From assembly GCA_036394195.1 (NCBI GenBank), contig DASWFO010000328.1, positions 1 to 12,433 of the forward strand: 12,433 bases of DNA, given 5' to 3'. Origin of the DNA: DATJPD01 sp036394195 (lineage in GTDB: Bacteria > Pseudomonadota > Alphaproteobacteria > CACIAM-22H2). Position numbers and translations under genes: made by a program. Within the stretch, counting starts at the first letter, position 1. The number at the start of each line of letters is the position of its first letter. Below the pieces are notes generated by a model. It was not told where the DNA came from. It did not search any database and worked only from the letters and a program-made list of their open reading frames with translations. Of the stretch, positions 6,022 to 12,433 are shown piece after piece.

Positions 6022-7131
6022 TTAGCCGATGATCTCTGAGATCATGTCCTTATATTCCGCAGTCGTCGGACGATAGGGACTGCGCAGGTTGAAGAAGCTC
6101 TGCGCGGCATCCTCGGCCATCTCGTCGAGGTCGCCGGCCGGATAGCCGAGCGCTTTGATATTGGCCGGCAGGCCGACCTTCCGGCTCAAGGCCTCAACCG
6201 CGTTCGCGGCGTTCCGCGCACCCATGGCGTCCGCCAGCTGCCGCATCTTCTCGCCGGCATGCGGCTCCAGCGCCCGCAGCACAGCCGGCATGCACAGAGT
6301 CACCAGCGTCCCGTGATGCAGGCCGCGGTCGCCGAGCGTGTTGGCGATCGCATGCGCCGGGCCGGCGCCCTTCGAGAGGCTGATCCCGCCCTCAAGCGCC
6401 GCCATCATCATCTGCCACCGCGCGTCGCGATCCTTCCCGTCGTTCACCGCCCGCTCGACATGCGCGACGACGCGGCGGACACCGCCCAGCGCCACCGCGT
6501 CGACCGGCGGGCTCACGAACACGGACAGATAGCCTTCGATGCAGTGCGTCAGCGCGTCCATGCCCGTGCCGGCGGTGAGACGTGGCGGCAGGCCGATGGT
6601 CAGCTCGGGGTCGCAGATCGCCACCTTCGGCACCAGATACGGGCTGCCGATGGAGCGCGAGCGCGCGGTCGCCGTCGGGTGAATGCCGGCCCCGCGCGAC
6701 GCCTCGCTGCCGGTTCCGGCGGTGGTCGGGATGGCCACCAGCGGCGCGACCGCGGCGGTGACCTTCTCCGGCCGGCCGAAATAGTCCTCGATCGAGCCGG
6801 GGTGCGTGGCCAGCAGCGCCACCGCCTTGGCACTGTCGATCACCGAGCCGCCGCCGACCGCGACCACGCCGTCGCACCGCTCGGCGCGATAGAGCGCCAG
6901 CGCCCGCGCCACGCCGTCAACGGTCGGGTTCTCCGGAACCGCATCGAAGACCGCGGCATCGGTTCGGTTGCCCAACGCGGCACGCACGCGCCCGAAGACG
7001 TCGGACGCGGCCAGGCCTTTGTCGGTCAGGAGCAAGGGCCGGCCGACGCCCAGGGCGGCCAGCTCGTCCGGCAGTACCTTCACCGCGCCGAAGTCGAACT
7101 GCACCCGCGGCAGCTGCAGCATCGGGATCAT
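6022..7131 (-). CDS. Iron-containing alcohol dehydrogenase, possible 4-hydroxybutyrate dehydrogenase
   Basis: 369 residues from the ATG at 7131, preceded by a G-rich AGGGGGG at suitable spacing; a second ATG at 7122 is possible. Length and motifs fit group III metal-dependent dehydrogenases: nucleotide loop GGGS at 93-96, IPTTAGTGSE at 134-143, and likely metal ligands D192 and H196 (MDALTHCIEGY), H260 (GPAHAI) and H273 (LHHGT). No fused aldehyde dehydrogenase domain is present. The family includes 4-hydroxybutyrate dehydrogenase, maleylacetate reductase and butanol dehydrogenases. The neighbouring succinate-semialdehyde-type dehydrogenase makes 4-hydroxybutyrate the most natural guess. It is first in the two-gene unit, and an array of TGCAAT sites lies directly upstream. 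Residues 145-162 (SRGAGIHPTATARSRSIG) are slightly unusual where relatives often have an acidic residue. Confidence 0.9.
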   Translation of the reverse strand: MIPMLQLPRVQFDFGAVKVLPDELAALGVGRPLLLTDKGLAASDVFGRVRAALGNRTDAAVFDAVPENPTVDGVARALALYRAERCDGVVAVGGGSVIDSAKAVALLATHPGSIEDYFGRPEKVTAAVAPLVAIPTTAGTGSEASRGAGIHPTATARSRSIGSPYLVPKVAICDPELTIGLPPRLTAGTGMDALTHCIEGYLSVFVSPPVDAVALGGVRRVVAHVERAVNDGKDRDARWQMMMAALEGGISLSKGAGPAHAIANTLGDRGLHHGTLVTLCMPAVLRALEPHAGEKMRQLADAMGARNAANAVEALSRKVGLPANIKALGYPAGDLDEMAEDAAQSFFNLRSPYRPTTAEYKDMISEIIG

Positions 7132-7153
7132 GGGCCCGCCCCCCTAAAATCGG

Positions 7154-7242
7154 TGCAATAGTGCAATAGTTTTACAATCCTTTGATCCGCCACGCGAATT
7201 CGCCCGAAAACTATTGCATCGATCAAAAACGCTGATGCAATT
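7154..7242. promoter_or_regulatory. Cluster of TGCAAT half-sites, likely operator
   Basis: TGCAATA occurs in tandem at 7154-7160 and 7162-7168. TGCAATAGTTTT (7162-7173) is matched by its perfect 12-base inverse AAAACTATTGCA at 7207-7218. ATTGCATC (7213-7220) is again inverted as GATGCAAT at 7234-7241. Four half-sites thus lie within 90 bases, starting 23 bases upstream of the iron alcohol dehydrogenase ATG (7131). This is what a repressor or activator operator array looks like. No regulator gene is visible in the window, and I cannot place a confident -35/-10 pair. Confidence 0.7.
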
Positions 7243-7278
7243 CTGTCTGAGGTGGGCTTACATGCACTCCTTCGCCGG

Positions 7279-7480
7279 CTAATCAACGACTACCGCCCCG
7301 AACCGATCCGGATGGATGCCCCGCGGCGCGAGCAATCCGATCAACAGCGCGATTAGCTCGTCGGCGTGGTGAGGTTCAGTTTCTCCCAATTCGATCTTCT
7401 ACGCTGGCCCCGGACGGAGAGACTTTCAGAAGCCGCCCGTCTGCATGGTATCCCTTGTAAACGCCGTCACGGACGCTCAT
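7279..7480 (-). pseudogene. Small frameshifted reading frame, hypothetical
   Basis: From an ATG at 7480 a frame reads MSVRDGVYKGYHADGRLLKV... for 34 residues to TGA at 7378-7376. A second frame, opening just after a TAG around 7400, continues with protein-like sequence (ETEPHHADELIALLIGLLAP, then GIHPDRFGAVVVD) to TAG at 7281-7279. Joining them needs one frameshift near 7395-7400 and would give about 66 residues. The ATG lies 18 bases after the stop of the exported hypothetical protein, without a convincing ribosome site. I do not recognise a family. It could be a decayed gene, a sequencing error in an intact gene, or chance; the remaining bases between 7243 and 7498 hold nothing else I can support. 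Confidence 0.35.
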
Positions 7481-7498
7481 CTAGCTCGCACCCGGTGA

Positions 7499-8050
7499 CT
7501 AGTTCATCTTGGCAACGCGAAGTCGGAAAGTATTGGCGCTGATTTCGTAAAGTTCATCCTTCCACTCGAATTTCGATTTGTCTGGAACCTTCCTGATCAC
7601 CCGTTTCCGAACCTCGAAAACGGTGAAAGAATTTCGGTCGACCGCGTTTGAGGAGAACGATTTCCAACGAGTCAGCTCCCAGCCATAGGCATCATCCAGT
7701 TGATAGAGTCGCGCGCTCGGGACGCCCGGAAATTCAACCTCTAACAGGTCTTTGACGGCGACGAGTAATTTGACCTTTGGACATTGCTTCGGGGAGGGCT
7801 CAGCGCATTCACCGCGCTCCCCCAGCAGGAAAAGCCGAACCAAAAGCACTCCGCGTCCCGCATTATCAACATGCGATGGTGGTACTTCACCGACGAGCGC
7901 TTTATGACTCTCGGCGATCAGGCCGTCGGTGAGGACCGATGTTACGAACTTATCCCTCACGACGGTTTGAGCCTGAGCGGTTCGAAGCCCGCACGCGAAG
8001 GCAAGCATCACAGGCCACAGAAGCAGTTTCATGGTGAACCGCAGCCCCAT
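7499..8050 (-). CDS. Exported protein of unknown function
   Basis: 183 residues from the ATG at 8050, with GGTGGGG about eight bases ahead; an in-frame ATG at 8032 (MKLLLWPVML) would also leave an intact signal peptide. Residues 1-27 end in TAQA and form a Sec signal with cleavage before QTVVRDKF, so the mature protein should be periplasmic or secreted. The mature part is mixed alpha/beta in character, with two close cysteines at 82 and 90 (GECAEPSPKQCPK) that could form a disulfide, and charged C-terminal strands. I recognise no family. Its base composition is visibly less GC-rich than that of its neighbours, which may mark a more recent arrival. It starts 31 bases after the CoxL-like gene stop on the same strand, so cotranscription is possible. 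Confidence 0.75.
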   Translation of the reverse strand: MGLRFTMKLLLWPVMLAFACGLRTAQAQTVVRDKFVTSVLTDGLIAESHKALVGEVPPSHVDNAGRGVLLVRLFLLGERGECAEPSPKQCPKVKLLVAVKDLLEVEFPGVPSARLYQLDDAYGWELTRWKSFSSNAVDRNSFTVFEVRKRVIRKVPDKSKFEWKDELYEISANTFRLRVAKMN

Positions 8051-8081
8051 TTTGTCCGCCCCACCCGGCCGCTGATCTGCC

Positions 8082-10409
8082 CTACGCCGCCTTGGCACTC
8101 TTGATCGCCTCCCAGACCCGCTTCGGTGTCGCCGGCATCTGGATGTCCTTCACGCCGAGCGGCCGCAGCGCGTCCAGGATCGCGTTGATGATCGCCGGCG
8201 GCGCGCCGCAGGTCCCCGCCTCGCCGGCACCCTTGACGCCCAGCGGGTTGGTCTTGCAGGGCACCTCGTTGTACCCGACCTTGAACGACGGCATGTCCGA
8301 GGCCCGCGGCATCCCGTAATCGAGGAAGCTGCCGGCGAGGAGCTGCCCGCCGGAGCGGTCGAACACCGCGTGCTCCATCAGCGCCTGGCCGAAGCCTTGC
8401 GCCAGGCCGCCGTGGATCTGCCCGTCGACGATCAGCGGGTTGATCAGCCGGCCGACATCGTCGACCGCCGCGTATTTGTCCACGGTCACCGCCCCGGTGT
8501 CCGGATCGACCTCGACCTCGCAGAGGTGGCAGCCGTTCGGATAGCTCGGCGGCTCGGGGGCGAACGCGCCGCTGGCCTCGAGCCCGACGCCAAGGTCCTT
8601 GGGCAAGCCCGCCGGACGGTACGCGGCGCGCGCCACATCGGTGATCGTCACCGCCTTGTCGGTCCCGGTGACCTTGAACTGGCCGGCCTCGAAGGTGATG
8701 TCGGCCGGGCTCGCCTCCATCAGGAAGCCGGCGAGCTTCTTGCCCTTCTCGATGACCGCGTCCGCAGCGGCGCGCAAGGCTCCGCTGCCGACCACGGCTG
8801 AGCGCGACGCGTAGGTGCCGCGCCCGAACGCCACCTGGTTGGTGTCGCCCTGGATGAAGCGGATGTTCTCGAACGCGACGCCCAGCCAGTCCGAGACGCA
8901 TTGCGCGAAGGTCGTCGCATGCGACTGGCCGTGCGAGAACGTGCCGGCGACGATGGTCACCATGCCGCTCGGATCGAAGCGCAGCTCCATGCGCTCGTTG
9001 AACACGCCAGCATCCTCGATGTAGTAGATCACGGCGCGGCCACGCAGCCTGCCCTTCGCACGGCTCTCCTCCACGCGCTTCTGGTAGCTGGACCAGTCCG
9101 CGAGTTTCAGCCCCTCGTCCATCGTCCTGGCGAAGTCGCCGCTGTCGTAGATGAAGCCTGTCCCGGTCTTGTACGGGAACGCTTCGTTCTTGATGTAGTT
9201 GCGGCGACGGATTTCGGCCGGATCGATGTTGAGCTTCTTCCCCGCCTCATCCATCAGCCGTTCGCTGATGAAGGCCGCCTCCGGCCGCCCCGCGCCGCGG
9301 TAAGGGCCCGTCGGCGTCGTGTTGGTGAAGATCGCCTTGCTCGCCACGTGAACGGCCGGAATGTCGTAGACGCCGGTGATCAGCTTGACCGAATAGACGA
9401 GGGTCACCACGGCGGCGCCGACCGCATAGGCGCCGAAATTCTGCAGCGCGTGGGCGCGGATGGCCTGGACGCGGCCGCTGTCGTCGAAGGCCATTTCGGC
9501 GTTGATCACGGAATCGCGGCCGCTATCGTCGGTGAGGAACCCGTCGGAGCGGCTGCTGATCCATTTGACCGGCCGGCCGCAGCGCTGGGACGCGAGCAAC
9601 ACCAGCGCCTCTTCCGGGTAGGTGTCGCCCTTCATGCCGAAGCCGCCACCGACGTCGTAGGCGACCACGCGAAGCTTGGTCTCCGGCATCTTGAGCACCG
9701 GGCCACACAGCATCGAGCGCACACCATGCGGGTTCTGCGTGCTGCTGTAGAGAGTGTAGCTGTCGTCATACGGGCTGTAGTCCCCGATGCAGCCGCGCGG
9801 CTCCATCGCGTTGGCCACCAGCCGGTTGTTCTCGAGGCGCAGCTTGACCGTGTGCTTCGCCTTGCCGAAGGCCTCGTCGGTCGCCTGCTTGTTGCCGAAC
9901 ATGATGGGGACGCAGAGATTGCCCGGCGCTTCCTGGTAGACCTGCGGCGCGTCCGGCTTGATCGCGTCCTCGACATCGGTCACCGCCGGCAGCTCTTCGA
10001 TGTCGAGCTCGATCAGCTCCGCCGCATCGCGGGCCTGGGCCGCCGTCTCGGCGACGACGAACGCGACGCGGTCGCCGACATGGCGCACCCGGTCCTGGCA
10101 CAGCACCGGCCGGACAGCGCGATGGCCCTTCGGGCCGCCGATGTCTTCCGGCATGAAATTGGGCGGCAGGGCCCCGATATTCGCCGCGGCGAGGTCCTTG
10201 CCGGTGAGCACGCAGACGACACCCGGCGCCTTCTCGGCGGCACTGGTACCGATGCGCTTGATCCTGGCATGCGCATAGGGAGACAGCAGGACATGCCCGT
10301 ACAGCTGGTGCGGCAGATTGAGATCATCCACATAGCGGCCGCTGCCGGTGAGAAACCGCGCGTCCTCGACCCGCCGGACCGGCTGACCAATGCCAAATCT
10401 GTTCGACAT
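8082..10409 (-). CDS. Molybdopterin-binding hydroxylase large subunit, form II CoxL-like
   Basis: 775 residues from the ATG at 10409, with GGGAG upstream. It belongs to the xanthine dehydrogenase/CO dehydrogenase large-subunit family: the N-terminal hammerhead domain (from RRVEDARFLTGSGRYVDD) covers about 10-145, and the molybdopterin-binding domain the rest, with GGGFGMK at 254-260 and the catalytic Glu E730 in GVKGAGEAG. The active-site loop reads PYRGAGR (369-375), the form II signature, not the AYxCSFR of true CO dehydrogenase, so CO oxidation should not be assumed; many form II proteins act on other organic substrates. Such enzymes normally need a 2Fe-2S subunit and a FAD subunit, but neither is adjacent: upstream is a divergent ketopantoate reductase gene, and downstream a small exported protein. 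Partners must be encoded elsewhere, or the protein uses others. The product has no signal peptide. Confidence 0.93.
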   Translation of the reverse strand: MSNRFGIGQPVRRVEDARFLTGSGRYVDDLNLPHQLYGHVLLSPYAHARIKRIGTSAAEKAPGVVCVLTGKDLAAANIGALPPNFMPEDIGGPKGHRAVRPVLCQDRVRHVGDRVAFVVAETAAQARDAAELIELDIEELPAVTDVEDAIKPDAPQVYQEAPGNLCVPIMFGNKQATDEAFGKAKHTVKLRLENNRLVANAMEPRGCIGDYSPYDDSYTLYSSTQNPHGVRSMLCGPVLKMPETKLRVVAYDVGGGFGMKGDTYPEEALVLLASQRCGRPVKWISSRSDGFLTDDSGRDSVINAEMAFDDSGRVQAIRAHALQNFGAYAVGAAVVTLVYSVKLITGVYDIPAVHVASKAIFTNTTPTGPYRGAGRPEAAFISERLMDEAGKKLNIDPAEIRRRNYIKNEAFPYKTGTGFIYDSGDFARTMDEGLKLADWSSYQKRVEESRAKGRLRGRAVIYYIEDAGVFNERMELRFDPSGMVTIVAGTFSHGQSHATTFAQCVSDWLGVAFENIRFIQGDTNQVAFGRGTYASRSAVVGSGALRAAADAVIEKGKKLAGFLMEASPADITFEAGQFKVTGTDKAVTITDVARAAYRPAGLPKDLGVGLEASGAFAPEPPSYPNGCHLCEVEVDPDTGAVTVDKYAAVDDVGRLINPLIVDGQIHGGLAQGFGQALMEHAVFDRSGGQLLAGSFLDYGMPRASDMPSFKVGYNEVPCKTNPLGVKGAGEAGTCGAPPAIINAILDALRPLGVKDIQMPATPKRVWEAIKSAKAA

Positions 10410-10554
10410 ATAGACTGCTCCCCATGCCGGAGGTTCGTGCGCTCCGGGCGCTTGAATTTGCTTGCTCCCCTAACATAGCAACGGCTACGACTCCAACGCC
10501 AGTGCCCCCAAGCGAACCAGGACCGCGGCGGACGAGGACGGCAGCCCGAGCTTC

Positions 10555-11532
10555 ATGAAAGTCTGTGTGTATGGTGCCGGAGCGATCGGCGGACACGTCG
10601 CCGTCCGCCTGCTCAGCGCTCACGCCGCGGATGTCTCGGTAATCGCCCGCGGCGCGCAATTGGAGGCGATCCGTGCCCAGGGCCTCAGCCTGCGGCGCAA
10701 CGGCAAGTCCGTCACCGCGACGCCCGCCGCCGCGACCGACGATCCGGCGACCTTGCCGCCCCAGGACCTGGTCATCGTCACGCTGAAAGCCTATGCGGTC
10801 GCGGCCGAGGCCAAGCGCCTGGCGCGGCTCGTGAGGCCGGACGCGGCCGTGCTCTTCGTGCTGAACGGCATTCCGTGGTGGTGGAATCACGGCCTGAAGG
10901 GCGGCGGTGCCGCCCTGGCGCTGCTCGACCCCGGCGGTGCCTTGTGGAGCGGGCTTGGGCCGCAGCGCGCCCTGGGCTGCGTCGCCTATTCCTCCAACAC
11001 CGTCACCGCCCCCGGCGTGGTGACCCACGACGGCGGCAATCAGTGGCTGGTCGGCGAGCCCGACCGCTCCGACAGCGCCCGCCTCCGCTCCACCGTCGCG
11101 CTGCTGAAGAGCGCCGGGCTTGGGGCCGAGCCGTCGTCCGACTTGCGGCGCGAGATCTGGCACAAGCTGGTGCTGAACGCCGCGTTCAATCCCCTGGCCG
11201 CCCTCACCCGCCTCGATACGGGCCGGATCGGCGGCGACGGCACGCTGGCGTCGCTCGCGACCCGCATCGTCGACGAGACGCTGGCGGTCGCCACCGCGCA
11301 GGGCTGGGACATCCGAGACCAGGTGAGCGCCGAAGGCATCCTGATGAGCGGCACCGGAAGCTGGCGCCCGTCGATGCTGCAGGACGTGGATCGCGGCCGG
11401 CCGATCGAGGCGGAGGCCATCCTGGGCCAGGTCCAGGCCTTCGCCCGCCAGGCCCGCGTCGCCACGCCCACGATCGACGTCATCCTGCCGCTGCTGCGCG
11501 GTCTCGACCGGGCGCTGCGCGGCGGAGGTTGA
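10555..11532 (+). CDS. panE: Ketopantoate reductase (PanE/ApbA) family protein
   Basis: 325 residues from the ATG at 10555; the ribosome site is poor (GAGGA at 10534-10538 is far). The N-terminal Rossmann domain opens MKVCVYGAGAIGG with the NADPH loop at 7-12. The C-terminal domain carries the residues expected from E. coli PanE: K204 with N208 and N212 in HKLVLNAAFNP, S273 in RPSMLQD, and E285 in GRPIEAEAI. PanE reduces 2-dehydropantoate to pantoate in pantothenate and coenzyme A synthesis. Family paralogues act on other 2-keto acids, and no other pantothenate gene is nearby, so the precise role is less sure than the family. The WWW at 108-110 just after the NGI motif is found in some paralogues. 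It is divergent from the CoxL-like gene across 145 bases in which I see no clear promoter. Confidence 0.85.
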   Translation: MKVCVYGAGAIGGHVAVRLLSAHAADVSVIARGAQLEAIRAQGLSLRRNGKSVTATPAAATDDPATLPPQDLVIVTLKAYAVAAEAKRLARLVRPDAAVLFVLNGIPWWWNHGLKGGGAALALLDPGGALWSGLGPQRALGCVAYSSNTVTAPGVVTHDGGNQWLVGEPDRSDSARLRSTVALLKSAGLGAEPSSDLRREIWHKLVLNAAFNPLAALTRLDTGRIGGDGTLASLATRIVDETLAVATAQGWDIRDQVSAEGILMSGTGSWRPSMLQDVDRGRPIEAEAILGQVQAFARQARVATPTIDVILPLLRGLDRALRGGG

Positions 11533-11551
11533 CGGCGCCGCACTGGAGTCG

Positions 11552-11569
11552 CCGCTTTGCAAGCGGTTT
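11552..11569 (+). terminator. Weak hairpin after the ketopantoate reductase gene
   Basis: CCGCTT (11552-11557) and AAGCGG (11561-11566) form a 6-bp stem with a three-base loop, followed by only three T residues. It is 20 bases after the stop codon. It may end transcription inefficiently, but the short T-run keeps confidence low. Confidence 0.35.
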
Positions 11570-11618
11570 CGCTAGGGCGCGTACTCATTAATTGAGGCTG
11601 CCGGTGGCTGTTCGCCAA

Positions 11619-11698
11619 TGTCCGTTATTCCAGTCACGGACAGGCGATAACGGAGCTGTAGGTCCGCTAGTGCCAGTAGCGACATTCGAACGCTAGCG
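11619..11698. repeat. Degenerate palindromic elements in a non-coding stretch
   Basis: TGTCCGT (11619-11625) inverts as ACGGACA (11636-11642), and the overlapping TCCGTTAT (11621-11628) inverts as ATAACGGA (11647-11654), so two stems compete for the same bases. A related unit follows: GTCCGCTA (11662-11669) against TAGCGAC (11677-11683), with one base lost, then the palindrome CGCTAGCG at 11691-11698. Another TGTCCGCT lies at 11774. Units of the TGTCCGCT...AGCGGACA type are common decayed intergenic repeats in Bradyrhizobium and relatives. The whole stretch 11533-11905 contains no convincing gene. Confidence 0.5.
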
Positions 11699-11905
11699 AG
11701 CGGCCTCGCCCACGTGCACCGTTCTTGATAAACTGAGGCGGTCTGGTTGATTCAGAGACCTGGGACGGCACTTTGTCCGCTGGTGATCGGGTCCCAATGG
11801 TGCTGGCGATAAACGACCTGCTCACCGTCTTATGCTTGCCTCGCCGGCGGCGTTTTAATCGAACACGATCCAGCCAACAATCGAACCTAAAGTCCTCTGG
11901 AAAAA

Positions 11906-12433
11906 TCAGTCAAGGCGGCGACGGTAGGCGGCGAGGGCGAGCGAGGCAGCCGCAAGCGCAAAAAGCGCCACCGGCACCATCTCATGCCCGACGACCGCAC
12001 TTCCCTCACCCTTCAGGAGCACGCCGCGGGTTGCGCGAACGAAATGCGTCAGCGGCAGAATCTCGCCGATCGTGCGCGCCCAGCCGGGCATGCCCTCGAA
12101 CGGGAACATGAAGCCCGACAACAGCATCGACGGCAGGTAGAAGAAGACCGCCCCCTGCATCGCCTGCATCTGGCTTTCGGCCAGGGCTGACAGCAGGAAG
12201 CCGAGGATCAGGTGGGCACCGGCGTATAACGGCAGCGCCGCACACAGCGCCGCCACGCCAGATGGCAGCGGCAGATCGAACAGGAGCCGCGCGATCCCGA
12301 GAACGATCGCGCCCTGCAGCGTCCCGATCAGCACGTAGGGCGCCAGCTTGCCGACGAGCGCGTCGAGCGCCTCGACCGGCGTCGCCAAGAGCGCCTCCCA
12401 TGTGCCGCGCTCCCGTTCGCGGGCGAGCGTCAA
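11906..12433 (-). CDS. ABC-2 type transporter permease (partial, C-terminal part)
   Basis: The last 175 residues of a membrane protein whose start lies beyond 12433; the TTG at the window edge is an internal Leu codon, not a start. It opens with the cytoplasmic signature RERERGTWEALLATPVEALD and GKLAPY, typical of the ABC-2 permease family (YhhJ/YbhR/YbhS type exporters). Four or five hydrophobic segments follow, including VLIGTLQGAIVLGIARLL, the region around PLYAGAHLILGFLLSALAE, GAVFFYLPSMLLSGFMFP and, near the end, VPVALFALAAASLALAAY. The motif FPFEGMPGWARTIGEILPLT followed by HFVRATRG matches the conserved end of the family. It would work as a dimer with an ATP-binding subunit, probably encoded upstream outside the window. 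The protein ends YRRRLD at the TGA (11908-11906). Confidence 0.92.
   Translation of the reverse strand: MTLARERERGTWEALLATPVEALDALVGKLAPYVLIGTLQGAIVLGIARLLFDLPLPSGVAALCAALPLYAGAHLILGFLLSALAESQMQAMQGAVFFYLPSMLLSGFMFPFEGMPGWARTIGEILPLTHFVRATRGVLLKGEGSAVVGHEMVPVALFALAAASLALAAYRRRLD

Noticed and set aside
7584..7605. GGAAC...CGTT at 7584-7605 as a stress promoter
   Set aside because: The spacer is only 13 bases, and it lies inside a gene on the opposite strand.
9176..9200. GGAAC-N16-AGTT at 9176-9200
   Set aside because: It lies deep inside the CoxL-like gene facing the opposite way, with no gene to drive; expected by chance.
8082..10409. Calling the large subunit a true CO dehydrogenase (coxL)
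   Set aside because: The active-site loop is PYRGAGR rather than AYxCSFR, and the partner subunits are absent.
8901..10478. Long plus-strand open frame of 525 codons opposite the CoxL-like gene
   Set aside because: It is a shadow of the real gene in high-GC DNA: no recognisable domains, and rich in Arg, His and Asp as such antisense frames are.
10324..11562. Long minus-strand open frame opposite the ketopantoate reductase gene
   Set aside because: It mirrors a gene with all its catalytic residues and itself has no domain; the composition is typical of a shadow frame.
11541..11580. tRNA-like anticodon stem around 11550-11570
   Set aside because: Only one short stem is present; no acceptor, D or T arms can be built.
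1..12433. CRISPR array, insertion sequence or prophage
   Set aside because: No regularly spaced repeats, transposase or phage genes were seen on either strand.

Overview
The window is high-GC DNA, densely coded on both strands. It looks like a chromosomal segment from an alphaproteobacterium of the Hyphomicrobiales/Rhodospirillales kind. That reading rests on gene families (DUF4142, a KGG-like 'plasmid stabilization' protein, a form II CoxL-like hydroxylase), on two clean GGAAC-N16-yGTT promoters typical of the alphaproteobacterial general stress sigma factor EcfG, and on a palindromic repeat (cattgcgag...gaagcaatccag type) common between genes in that class. The species cannot be named from the sequence alone.

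Layout. 1-159: the tail of a small membrane protein, followed by a hairpin and a strong terminator. 403-871: an EcfG-type promoter, a secreted Gly/Ser repeat protein and a two-way terminator. 887-3158 (minus strand): a probable operon of zinc alcohol dehydrogenase, two-CBS-domain protein and DUF1080 protein. 3159-3328: a divergent control region with one near-perfect EcfG promoter facing right and a weaker candidate facing left. 3329-4360 (plus strand): a membrane-anchored DUF4142 protein and a very basic KGG-like protein. 4370-4522: a composite palindromic repeat between converging genes.

4527-7131 (minus strand): an iron-type alcohol dehydrogenase followed by an aldehyde dehydrogenase. Together they could oxidise an alcohol to an acid, plausibly 4-hydroxybutyrate through succinate semialdehyde to succinate. 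Upstream, at 7154-7242, is a cluster of TGCAAT half-sites that looks like an operator. 7279-7480 holds what seems to be a small broken reading frame. 7499-10409 (minus strand): a lone molybdopterin-binding hydroxylase subunit (form II CoxL-like) followed by a small exported protein. 10555-11532 (plus strand): a ketopantoate reductase family protein. 11533-11905 is non-coding with degenerate palindromes. 11906-12433 (minus strand): the C-terminal part of an ABC-2 type export permease, cut by the window edge.

The most coherent theme is a general stress block. Between 403 and 4360, two transcription units (possibly three) carry EcfG-type promoters and encode a secreted low-complexity protein, a DUF4142 protein, a basic probable DNA-associated protein, and perhaps the dehydrogenase/CBS/DUF1080 operon. 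No proven novel system is visible. The items most worth following are the stress regulon, the TGCAAT operator array and the partnerless CoxL-like subunit.
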